From assembly GCF_050947335.1 (NCBI RefSeq), contig NW_027473316.1, positions 3,720,001-3,784,000 on the forward strand: DNA of 64,000 bases, written 5' to 3'. Both the position numbers and the translations under genes were made by a program. The number at the start of each line of letters is the position of its first letter. Within the stretch, counting starts at the first letter, position 1. This DNA comes from Megachile rotundata. Taxonomy: Eukaryota; Arthropoda; Insecta; Hymenoptera; Megachilidae. Below, piece by piece: positions 53,401 through 64,000 of the stretch. A model generated the notes under the pieces. It was not told where the DNA came from. It saw only the letters and a program-made list of their open reading frames with translations, and searched no databases.

Positions 53401-53930
53401 ATTGTGATCGTATGATTGTGATTGTATGATTGTGATCGTTTGATTGTGGTTGTATAGTTATGGTTCTATTATTGTGATTGTATCATTGATCTTGTATGAT
53501 TACGATCGTATGATTGTAATTGCATGATTGTGATTGTATGATTTTGGTTGTATGATTTTGATTGTATGATTGTGATCGTATGATTGTGATTGTTTGATTT
53601 TGATTGTATGACTCTGATTGTATGATTGTGATTGTATGATTGTGATTGTATGATTGTGATTGTATGATTGTAATTGTATGATTGCGATTTTATGATTGCG
53701 ATTGTATGATTGTAGTCGTATGATTGTGACTGTATGATTGTGATTGTATGATTGTGATTGTATGATTGTGATTGTATGGTTGTGATCGTTTGATTGTGGT
53801 TGTATAATTATGGTTCTATTATAGCGATTGTATGATTGTGATTGTATGACTGTGATTGTATTATTGTTATTGTTTGATTGGGATTGTATGATTGTGATTG
53901 TATGATTGTGATTGTATGATTGTGATTCTA
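50474..53930. repeat. Chimeric A+B higher-order repeat, copy 3, incomplete
   Basis: GTAACG lies at 50806 (3,416 from copy 2). GTGTTTAGGAG at 52830 and GTGTTTGGGAG at 53306 keep the 476 bp spacing of copy 1, so the deletion in copy 2 is not shared. A private unit GTATAATTG occurs near 51355. Near 53930 the order leaves copy 1 and continues like 33700-34760, so the tandem HOR series ends here. Confidence 0.8.
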
Positions 53931-56900
53931 TGATTGTGATTGTATGATTGTTTTTGTACGATTGTGATTGTATAGTAGTAATTGTATGATTGTCATCGTA
54001 TGATTGTGATTGTATGATTGTGATCGTATGATAGTGTTTGTTTGATTGCGATTGTATGATTGTGATTGTATGATTGTGATTGTATGATTGTGATTGTATG
54101 ATTGTGATTGTATGATTGTGATTGTATGATTGTGATTTTATGATTGTGATTGTATGATTGTGATTGTATGATTGTGATTGTATGATTGTGATTGTATGGT
54201 GGTGATCGTATGATTGTGATCGTTTGATTGTGGTTTTATAATTATGGTCCTATTATTGTGATTGTAGTATTGTGATTGCATGATTGTGATTGTATGATTG
54301 TAATTGTATGATTGTGATCGTATGATAGTGTTTGTTTGATTGCGATTGTATGATTGTGATTGTATGATTCTGATTGTATGATTGTGATTGTATGATTGTG
54401 ATTGTATGATTGTGATTGTATGATTGTGATTGTATGATTGGGATTGTATGATTGTGATTGTATGATTGTGGTTGTATGATTGTGATTGTATGATTGTGAT
54501 TGTATGATTGTGATTGTATGATTGTGATTGTATGATTGTGATTGAATGATTGTGAGTGTATGATTGTGTTTTTACGATTGCGATCGTATGATTGTGATTG
54601 TTTGATTGCGATTGTATGATTGTGATTGTATGATTGTGTTTGGGAGATTGTGATTGTATGATTTTGATTGTTTGAATGTGATTGTATGATTGTGATTGTA
54701 TGATTGCGTGTGTATGATTGTGATTGTATGATTGTGATCGTATGATTGTGATTGTATGATTGTGATCGTTTGATTGTGGTTGTATAGTTATGGTTCTATT
54801 ATTGTGATTGTGTCATTGATCTTGTATGATTACGATGGTATGATCGTAATTGGATGATTGTGATTGTATGATTTTGATTGTATGGTTGTGATTGTATGGT
54901 TGTGATTGTATGGTGGTGATCGTATGATTGTGATCGTTTGATTGTGGTTGTATAATTATGGTTCTATTATTGTGATTGTATGATTGTGATTGTATGATTG
55001 TGATTGTATGATTGTGATTGTATGATTGTGATTGTATGATTGTGATTGTATGATTGTGATTGTATGACTGTGATTGTATGATTGTGATTGTATGATTGTG
55101 ATTGTATGATTGTGATCGTATGATTGTAATCGTATAATTGTGATCGTATGATTGTGATCGTATGATTGTGATTCTATGATTGTGATTCTATGATTGTGAT
55201 TGTATGATTGTGATTGTATGCTGGTGACTGTATTATTGTGATTGTATGATAGTGATTGTATGATTGTGATTGTATGATTTTGATTGTATGATTGTGATTG
55301 TATGATTGTGATTGTATGATTGTGATTGTATTATTGTGATTGTATGATTGTGATTGTATGATTGTGATTGTATGATTGTGATTGTATGATTGTGATTGTA
55401 TGATTGTGATTGTATGATTGTGATTGTATGATTGTGATTGTATGATTGTGATTGTATGATTGTGATTGTATGATTGTGATTGTATAATTGTGATTGTATG
55501 ATTGTGATTGTATGATTGTGATTGTATGATTGTGATTGTATGATTGTGATTGTATGATTGTGATTGTATGATTGTGATTGCATGATTGTGATTCTATGAT
55601 TGTGATTGTATGATTGTGATTGTATGATTGTGATTGTATGATTGTGATTGTATGATTGTGATTGTATGATTGTGAATGTATGATTGTGATTGTATGATTG
55701 TGATTGTATGATTGCGATTGTATGATTGGGATTGTATGATTGCGATTGTATGATTGGGATTGTATGATTGTGATGTATGATTGTGTTTAGGAGATTGTAA
55801 TTGCATGATTGCGATTTTATGATTGTGATTGTATGATTGTGATCGTATGATTGTAATCGTATAATTGTGATCGTATGATTGTGATCGTATGATTGTGATT
55901 CTATGATTGTGATTCTATGATTGTGATTGTATGAGTGTGATTGTATGATTGTGATTGTATGCTGGTGACTGTATTATTGTGATTGTATGATTGTGATTGT
56001 ATGATTGTGATTGTATGATTGTGATTGTATGATTGTGTTTGTATGATTGTGATTGTATGATTGTATTTGGGAGATTGTAATTGTATGATTGCGATTTTAT
56101 GATTGCGATTGTATGATGGTGACTGTATTATTGTGATTGTATGATTGTGATTGTATCATCGTGATTGAATGATTGTGAGTGTATGATTGTGTTTGTATGA
56201 TTGCGATCGTATGATTATGATTGTTTGATTGCGATTGTATGCTTGTGATTGTATGATTGTGTTTGGGAGATTGTGATTGTATGATTTTGATTGTTTGAAT
56301 GTGATTGTATGATTGTGATTGTATGATTGCGTGTGTATGATTGTGATTGTATGATTGTGATCGTATGATTGTGATTGTATGATTGTGATCGTTTGATTGT
56401 GGTTGTATAGTTATGGTTCTATTATTGTGATTGTATCATTGATCTTGTATGATTACGATCGTATGATTGTAATTGCATGATTGTGATTGTATGATTTTGG
56501 TTGTATGGTTTTGATTGTATGATTGTGATCGTATGATTGTGATTGTTTGATTTTGATTGTATGACTCTGATTGTATGATTGTGATTGTATGATTGTGATT
56601 GTATGATTGTGATTGTATGATTGTAATTGTATGATTGCGATTTTATGATTGTGATTGTATGATTGTAGTCGTATGATTGTGATTGTATGATTGTGATTGT
56701 ATGATTGTGATTGTATGATTGTGATTGTATGGTTGTGATCGTTTGATTGTGGTTGTATAATTATGGTTCTATTATAGTGATTGTATGATTGTGATTGTAT
56801 GACTGTGATTGTATGATTGTTATGGTTTGATTGGGATTGTATGATTGTGATTGTATGATTGTGATTGTATGATTGTGATTGTATGATTGTGATTGTATGA

Positions 56901-58740
56901 TTGTGATTGAATGATTGTGAGTGTATGATTGTGATTCTATGATTGTGATTGTATGATTGTTTTTGTACGATTGTGATTGTATAGTAGTAATTGTATGATT
57001 GTCATCGTATGATTGTGATTGTATGATTGTGATCGTATGATAGTGTTTGTTTGATTGCGATTGTATGATTGTGATTGTATGATTGTGATTGTATGATTGT
57101 GATTGTATGATTGTGATTGTATGATTGTGATTGTATGATTGTGATTGTATGATTGTGATTGTATGATTGTGATTGTATGATTGTGATTGAATGATTGTGA
57201 GTGTATGATTGTGTTTGTACGATTGCGATCGTATGATTGTGATTGTTTGATTGCGATTGTATGATTGTGATTGTATGATTGTGTTTGGGAGATTGTGATT
57301 GTATGATTTTGATTGTTTGAATGTGATTGTATGACTGTGATTGTATGATTGCGTGTGTATGATTGTGATTGTATGATTGTGATCGTATGATTGTGATTGT
57401 ATGACTGTGATCGTTTGATTGTGGTTGTATAGTTATGGTTCTATTATTGTGATTGTATCATTGATCTTGTATGATTACGATCGTATGATTGTAATTGCAT
57501 GATTGTGATTGTATGATTTTGATTGTATGATTTTGATTGTATGATTGTGATCGTATGATTGTGATTGTTTGATTTTGATTGTATGACTGTGATTGTATGA
57601 TTGTGATTGTATGATTGTGATTGTATGATTGTGATTGTATGATTGTGATTGTATGATTGTGATTGTATGGTCGTGATCGTATGATTGTGATCGTTTGATT
57701 GTGGTTGTATAATTATGGTTCTATTTTTGTGATTGTATGATTGTGATTGCATGATTGTGATTGTATGATTGTGATTGTATGATTGTGATCGTATGATAGT
57801 GTTTGTTTGATTGCGATTGTATGATTGTGATTGTATGATTGTGATTGTATGATTGTGATTGTATGATTGTGATTGTATGATTGTGATTGTATGATTGTGA
57901 TTGTATGATTATGATTGTATGATTGTGATTGTATGATTGTGATTGTATGATTGGGATTGTATGATTGTGATTGTATAATTGTGATTGTATGATTGTGATT
58001 GTATGATTGTGATTTTATGATTGTGATTGTATTGATTGTGATCGTATGATTGTAATCGTATAATAGTGATCGTATGATTGTGATCGTATGATTGTGATTC
58101 TATGATTGTGATTTTATGATTGTGATTGTATGATTGTAGTCGTATGATTGTGATTGTATGATTGTGATTGTATGATTGTGATTGTATGATTGTGATTGTA
58201 TGGTTGTGATCGTTTGATTGTGGTTGTATAATTATGGTTCTATTATAGTGATTGTATGATTGTGATTGTATGACTGTGATTGTATGATTGTTATTGTTTG
58301 ATTGGGATTGTATGATTGTGATTGTATGATTGTGATTGTATGATTGTGATTGTATGATTGTGATTGTATGATTGTGATTGAATGATTGTGAGTGTATGAT
58401 TGTGATTCTATGATTGTGATTGTATGATTGTTTTTGTACGATTGTGATTGTATAGTAGTAATTGTATGATTGTCATCGTATGATTGTGATTGTATGATTG
58501 TGATTGTATGATTGTGATTGTATGATTGTGATTGTATGATTGTGATTGTATGATTGTGATTGTATGATTGTGATTGTATGATTGTGATTGTATGATTGTG
58601 ATTGTATGATTGTGATTGTATGATTGTGATTGTATGATTGTGATTGTATGATTGTGATTGTATGATTGTGATTGTATGATTGTGATTGTATGATTGTGAT
58701 TGCATGATTGTGATTGTATGATTGTGATTGTATGATTGTG
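53931..58740. repeat. Long-range copy of the 33.7-38 kb region
   Basis: Markers repeat at 20,217 bp (CCTATTATTG 34032 and 54249; GTGTCATTG 34593 and 54810), then 21,462 bp (GTATAGTTATGG, GGTTTTG, TATGGTTTG at 35359 and 56821), then 21,518 bp (GGTCGTGATCG), then 21,224 bp (15-mer GTATTGATTG at 36805 and 58029). Segments with GTAATCG (about 55130), a clean run at about 55330-55480, and GTGTTTAGGAG (55783) with GTGTTTGGGAG (56259) are inserted relative to the left copy. No gene is present. Confidence 0.75.
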
Positions 58741-61700
58741 ATCGTATGATTGTGATTCTTCGACTGCGATTGTATGATTGTGATTGTGTGATTGTGATTG
58801 TATGATTGTGATTGTATGATTGTGATTGTACGATTGTGATTGTATGCTGGTGACTGTATTATTGTGATTGTATGATTGTGATTGTATGATTGTGATTGCA
58901 TGATTGTGATTGTATTATTGTGATTGTATGATTGTGAATGTATGATTGTGATTGTATGATTGTTTCTGTATAGTAGTAATTGTATGATTGTGATTGTATG
59001 ATTGTGATTGTATGATTGTGATGGTATGATTGTGATTGTATGATTGTGATTGTATGATTGTGATTGTATGATTGTGAGTGTATGATTGTGATTGTATGAT
59101 TGTGATTGTATGATTGTGATTGTATGATTGTGATTGTATGATTGTGGTTGTATGATTGTGATTGTATGATTGTGATTGTATGATTGTGATTGTATGATTG
59201 TGATTGTATGATTGTGATTGTATGATTGTGATTGTAAGATTGTGATTGTATGATTGTATTTGGGAGATTGTAATTGTATGATTGCGATTTTATGTTTGCG
59301 ATTGTATGATGGTGACTGTATTATTGTGATTGTATGATTGTGATTGTATGATTGTGATTGTATGATTGTGATTGTATGATTGTGATTGTATGGTGGTGAT
59401 CGTATGATTGTGATCGTTTGATTGTGGTTGTATAATAATGGTTCTATTATTGTGATTGTATGATTGTGATTGCATGATTGTGATTGTATGATTGTGATTG
59501 AATGATTGTGAGTGTATGATTGTGATTCTATGATTGTGATTGTATGATTGTTTTTGTACGATTGTGATTGTAAAGTAGTAATTGTATGATTGTCATCGTA
59601 TGATTGTGATTGTATGATTGGGATTGTATGATTGTGATTGTATGATTGTTATTGTATGATTGTTATTGTATGATTGTGATTGTATGATTGTGATTGTATG
59701 ATTGTGATTGTATGATTGTGATTGTATGATTGTGACTGTATGATTGTGATTGTATGGTGGTGATCGTATGATTGTGATCGTTTGATTGTGGTTGTATAAT
59801 TATGGTTCTATTATTGTGATTGTATGATTGTGATTGCATGATTGTGATTGTATGATTGCGATTGTATGATTGTGATCGTATGATAGTGTTTGTTTGATTG
59901 CGATTGTATGATTGTGATTGTATGATTGTGATTGTATGATTGTGATTGTATGATTGTGATTGTATGATTGTGATTGTATGATTGTGATTGTATGATTGTG
60001 ATTGTATGATTGTGATTGTATGATTGTGATTGTATGATTGTGATTGTATGATTGGGATTGTATGATTGTGATTGTATGATTGTGATTGTATGATTGTGAT
60101 TGTATGATTGTAATTGTATGATTGCGATTTTATGATTGCGATTGTATGATTGTAGTCGTATGATTGTGATTGTATGATTGTGATTGTATGATTGTGATTG
60201 TATGATTGTGATTGTATGATTGTGATTGTATGATTGTGATTGTATGATTGTGATTGTATGATTGTGATTGTATGATTGTGATTGTATGATTGTGATTGTA
60301 TGGTGGTGATCGTATGATTGTGATCGTTTGATTGTGGTTGTATAATTATGGTTCTATTATTGTGATTGTATGATTGTGATTGTATGATTGTGATTGTATG
60401 ATTGTGATTGTATGATTGTGATTGTATGATTGTGATTGTATGATTGTGATTGTATGATTGTGATTGTATGATTGTGATGGTATGATTGTGATTGTATGAT
60501 TGTGATCGTATGATTGTGATCGTATGATTGTAATCGTATAATTGTGATCGTATGATTGTGATCGTATGATTGTGATTCTATGACTGTGATTCTATGATTG
60601 TGATTGTATGATTGTGATTGTATGCTGGTGACTGTATGATTGTGATTGTATGATTGTGATTGTATGATTGTGATTGTATGATTGTGATTGTATGATTGTG
60701 ATTGTATGATTGTGATTGTATGATTGTGATTGTATGATTGTGATTGTATGATTGTGATTGTATGATTGTGATTGTATGATTGTGATTGTATGATTGTGAT
60801 TGTATGATTGTGATTGTATTATTGTGATTGTATGATTGTGATTGTATGATTGTGATTGTATGATTGTGATTGTATGATTGTGATTGTATGATTGTGATTG
60901 TATGATTGTGATTGTATGATTGTGATTGTATGATTGTGATTGTATGATTGTGATTGTATGATTGTGATTGTATGATTGTGATTGTATGACTGTGATTGTA
61001 TGATTGTGATTGTATGATTGTGATTGTATGATTGTGATTGTATGATTGTGATTGCATGATTGTGATTCTATGATTGTGATTGTATGATTGTGATTGTATG
61101 ATTGTGATTGTATGATTGTGATTGTATGATTGTGATTGTATGATTGTGAATGTATGATTGTGATTGTATGATTGTGATTGTATGATTGCGATTGTATGAT
61201 TGGGATTGTATGATTGCGATTGTATGATTGGGATTGTATGATTGTGATGTATGATTGTGTTTAGGAGATTGTAATTGTATGATTTCGATTTTATGATTGT
61301 GATTGTATGATTGTGATCGTATGATTGTAATCGTATAATTGTGATCGTATGATTGTGATCGTATGATTGTGATTCTATGATTGTGATTCTATGATTGTGA
61401 TTGTATGAGTGTGATTGTATGATTGTGATTGTATGCTGGTGACTGTATTATTGTGATTGTATGATTGTGATTGTATGATTGTGATTGTATGATTGTGATT
61501 GTATGATTGTGATTGTATGATTGTGTTTGTATGATTGTGATTGTATGATTGTATTTGGGAGATTGTAATTGTATGATTGCGATTTTATGATTGCGATTGT
61601 ATGATGGTGACTGTATTATTGTGATTGTATGATTGTGATTGTATCATCGTGGTTGAATGATTGTGAGTGTATGATTGTGTTTGTATGATTGCGATCGTAT

Positions 61701-62503
61701 GATTGTGATTGTTTGATTGCGATTGTATGCTTGTGATTGTATGATTGTGTTTGGGAGATTGTGATTGTATGATTTTGATTGTTTGAATGTGATTGTATGA
61801 TTGTGATTGTATGATTGCGTGTGTATGATTGTGATTGTATGATTGTGATCGTATGATTGTGATTGTATGATTGTGATCGTTTGATTGTGGTTGTATAGTT
61901 ATGGTTCTATTATTGTGATTGTATCATTGATCTTGTATGATTACGATCGTATGATTGTAATTGCATGATTGTGATTGTATGATTTTGGTTGTATGATTTT
62001 GATTGTATGATTGTGATCGTATGATTGTGATTGTTTGATTTTGATTGTATGACTCTGATTGTATGATTGTGATTGTATGATTGTGATTGTATGATTGTGA
62101 TTGTATGATTGTAATTGTATGATTGCGATTTTATGATTGCGATTGTATGATTGTAGTCGTATGATTGTGACTGTATGATTGTGATTGTATGATTGTGATT
62201 GTATGGTTGTGATCGTTTGATTGTGGTTGTATAATTATGGTTCTATTATAGTGATTGTATGATTGTGATTGTATGACTGTGATTGTATGATTGTTATTGT
62301 TTGATTGGGATTGTATGATTGTGATTGTATGATTGTGATTGTATGATTGTGATTGTATGATTGTGATTGAATGATTGTGAATGTATGATTGTGATTCTAT
62401 GATTGTGATTGTATGATTGTTTTTGTACGATTGTGATTGTATAGTAGTAATTGTATGATTGTCATCGTATGATTGTGATTGTATGATTGTGATTGTATGA
62501 TTG
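58741..62503. repeat. Family B higher-order repeat, copy with A-type lead-in
   Basis: Opens with the A-type lead-in TTCGACTGCG (about 58750), GCTGGTGACTG, TTTCTG, GTAAGATTG and TTTGGGAGATTG, as at 25435-26436 and in the 3,850 bp repeat. It then follows the family B order: a GTTATTG doublet near 59641, GTAGTCG, a GATCG/GTAATCG group, two long clean stretches between 60636 and 60985, GTGTTTAGGAG (61257), GTGTTTGGGAG (61747; spacing 490, one unit more than usual), GATTACGATCG and GACTCTG. Private variants are TATAATAATGG near 59432 and GTAAAGTAG near 59570. Confidence 0.8.
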
Positions 62504-64000
62504 TTATTGTATGATTGTGATTGTATGATTGTGATTGTATGATTGTGATTGTATGATTGTGATTGTATGATTGTGATAGTATGATTGTGATTGTATGATT
62601 GTGATTGTATGATTGTGATTGTATGATTGTGATTGTATGATTGTGATTGTATGATTGTGATTGTATGATTGTGATTGTATGATTGTGATTGTATGATTGT
62701 GATTGTATGATTGTGATTGTATGATTGTGATTGTATGATTGTGATTGTATGATTGTGATTGTATGATTGTGATTGTATGATTGTGATTGTATGATTGTGA
62801 TTGTATGGTGGTGATCGTATGATTGTGATCGTTTGATTGTGGTTTTATAATTATGGTTTTATTATTGTGATTGTATGATTGTGATTGCATGATTGTGATT
62901 GTATGATTGTAATTGTATGATTGTGATCGTATGATAGTGTTTGTTTGATTGCGATTGTGTGATTGTGATTGCATGATTGTGATTGTATGATTGTGATTGT
63001 ATGATTGTGATTGTATGATTGGGATAGTATGATTGTGATTGTATGATTGTGGTTGTATGATTGTGATTGTATGATTGTGATTGTATGATTGTGATTGTAT
63101 GATTGTGATTGTATGATTGTGATTGTATGATTGTATTTGGGAGATTGTAATTGTATGATTGCGATTTTATGACTGCGATTGTATGATGGTGACTGTATTA
63201 TTGTGATTGTATGATTGTGATTGTATCATTGTGATTGAATGATTGTGAGTGTATGATTGTGTTTGTATGATTGCGATCGTATGATTGTGATTGTTTGATT
63301 GCGATTGTATGCTTGTGATTGTATGATTGTGTTTGGGAGATTGTGATTGTATGATTTTGATTGTTTGAATGTGATTGTATGATTGTGATTGTATGATTGC
63401 GTGTGTATGATTGTGATTGTATGATTGTGATCGTATGATTGTGATTGTATGATTGTGATCGTTTGATTGTGGTTGTATAGTTATGGTTCTATTATTGTGA
63501 TTGTATCATTGATCTTGTATGATTACGATCGTATGATTGTAATTGCATGATTGTGATTGTATGATTTTGGTTGTATGGTTTTGATTGTATGATTGTGATC
63601 GTATGATTGTGATTGTTTGATTTTGATTGTATGACTCTGATTGTATGATTGTGATTGTATGATTGTGATTGTATGATTGTGATTGTATGATTGTAATTGT
63701 ATGATTGCGATTTTATGATTGTGATTGTATGATTGTAGTCGTATGATTGTGATTGTATGATTGTGATTGTATGATTGTGATTGTATGATTGTGATTGTAT
63801 GGTTGTGATCGTTTGATTGTGGTTGTATAATTATGGTTCTATTATAGTGATTGTATGATTGTGATTGTATGACTGTGATTGTATGATTGTTATGGTTTGA
63901 TTGGGATTGTATGATTGTGATTGTATGATTGTGATTGTATGATTGTGATTGTATGATTGTGATTGTATGATTGTGATTGAATGATTGTGAGTGTATGATT
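62504..64000. repeat. Long-range copy of 38.4-39.9 kb; array continues past the window
   Basis: Matches 38369-38839 at offset 24,135 and then at 24,233 (GTGTTTGGGAG 39096 and 63329), with a few substitutions, for example TATGGTTTTATTATTG near 62853 where the left copy reads TATGGTTCTATTATTG. The last 500 bases match 56460-56930 at offset 7,070 (505 units), including the rare TATGGTTTG unit (56821 and 63891). The window ends inside a unit. Confidence 0.8.

Larger units (their letters stand above)
1..64000 (+). repeat. 14-bp satellite array, whole window
   Basis: Seen directly: the unit TGATTGTATGATTG repeats head to tail without interruption from the first to the last base. It divides into TGATTGTA plus TGATTG, so it probably grew from a TGATTG-like half unit (inference). 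The + strand unit has 7 T, 4 G, 3 A and no C; C appears only in variant units. Orientation never flips. Nearly all diverged units keep the 14 bp length; rare 13-mers (GTGATGTATG) and 15-mers (GTAACGATAG, GTATTGATTG) shift the phase by one base. No unique flank, gene, tRNA, rRNA or mobile element interrupts it. Long satellites of this kind are typical of eukaryotic heterochromatin. No family name or species can be assigned from the sequence alone. Confidence 0.98.

Noticed and set aside
551..62860. GGTTGTATAATTATGGTTC elements as promoters or TATA boxes
   Set aside because: They contain TATAATTA but are variant satellite units recurring at HOR positions without any adjacent gene. A TATA-like string is expected by chance in this AT-rich repeat.
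1..64000. CRISPR array
   Set aside because: There are no alternating unique spacers. Repeat and would-be spacer are the same 14-mer family and the period is 14 bp.
1..64000. Telomeric repeat
   Set aside because: The G/T-rich strand bias resembles a telomere, but the unit is 14 bp without GG or GGG runs, and known telomere units (TTAGGG, TTTAGGG, TTAGG, TG1-3) do not occur as tandem arrays.
1..64000. Centromere protein B box
   Set aside because: I saw nothing resembling the CENP-B box core TTCG....CGGG in any variant unit. TTCGACTGCG shares only the TTCG. A centromeric role cannot be judged from the sequence.
5935..64000. GATTGGG units as CCAAT boxes (NF-Y sites) on the minus strand
   Set aside because: The CCAAT pentamer is present, but the preceding bases (TC) do not fit the purine pair preferred by NF-Y, and the canonical unit is one base away from CCAAT, so such strings arise by single changes.
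1..64000. PBX-HOX type homeodomain sites (TGATTGAT)
   Set aside because: The canonical unit reads TGATTGTA, which misses the consensus at the last two positions. Partial matches such as TGATTGAA are sporadic variants.
1..64000. Transposon or retroelement at HOR borders
   Set aside because: No target-site duplications, terminal repeats, poly(A) tracts or coding remnants were seen. Every border examined lies between satellite units.

Overview
The whole 64 kb window is one uninterrupted tandem-repeat (satellite) array. I see no gene, RNA gene, transposon, CRISPR array or unique sequence. The basic unit is the 14-mer TGATTGTATGATTG, an octamer TGATTGTA plus a hexamer TGATTG. It repeats head to tail in one orientation from the first to the last base, about 4,570 units (64,000/14). 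The array enters and leaves the window mid-repeat, so its true size is unknown but larger. The + strand is strongly skewed: the canonical unit is 7 T, 4 G, 3 A and no C. A pure satellite of this length points to eukaryotic heterochromatin (pericentromere, subtelomere, sex or B chromosome). Nothing in it identifies the species.

The interest lies in the higher-order structure. Most units are canonical, but a limited vocabulary of variant units (carrying GATCG, GCGATTG, TACGATT, TAGTAGTAATTG, TTTGGGAGATTG, TTCGACTGCG, GGTGACT and others) recurs in fixed order and at fixed spacings, almost always multiples of 14 bp. This defines very long higher-order repeats (HORs) of roughly 100 to 316 units. 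About 0-26.4 kb is dominated by family A: module A, an 840-880 bp block seen five times; module D, an about 440 bp block seen four times complete; an exact 1,400 bp tandem duplication at 1.8-4.6 kb; a 2.5 kb HOR at 4.4-8.7 kb; and a 3.0-3.7 kb segmental duplication at 16.2-19.3 and 22.8-26.4 kb. Family B-type units also appear inside this half, at about 12.8-15.3 kb. About 26.4-64 kb is dominated by family B: an about 4.4 kb HOR at 26.6-34.8 kb; a chimeric A+B HOR of 3,850/3,416 bp at 43.2-53.9 kb; and long-range copies about 20-24 kb apart (33-40 kb against 53-64 kb).

The copies record how the array evolves. Units are gained or lost in whole 14-mers, and blocks are deleted between matching variant units. 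Two junctions can be located: a 308 bp loss near 8,300 and a 476 bp loss near 49,428. Both fit unequal crossover or replication slippage.

Every long open reading frame lies on the minus strand and is a by-product of the repeat. The canonical minus-strand unit has no stop in any frame, and since 14 is not divisible by 3 all three frames spell the same 14-residue peptide. I therefore annotate no CDS.
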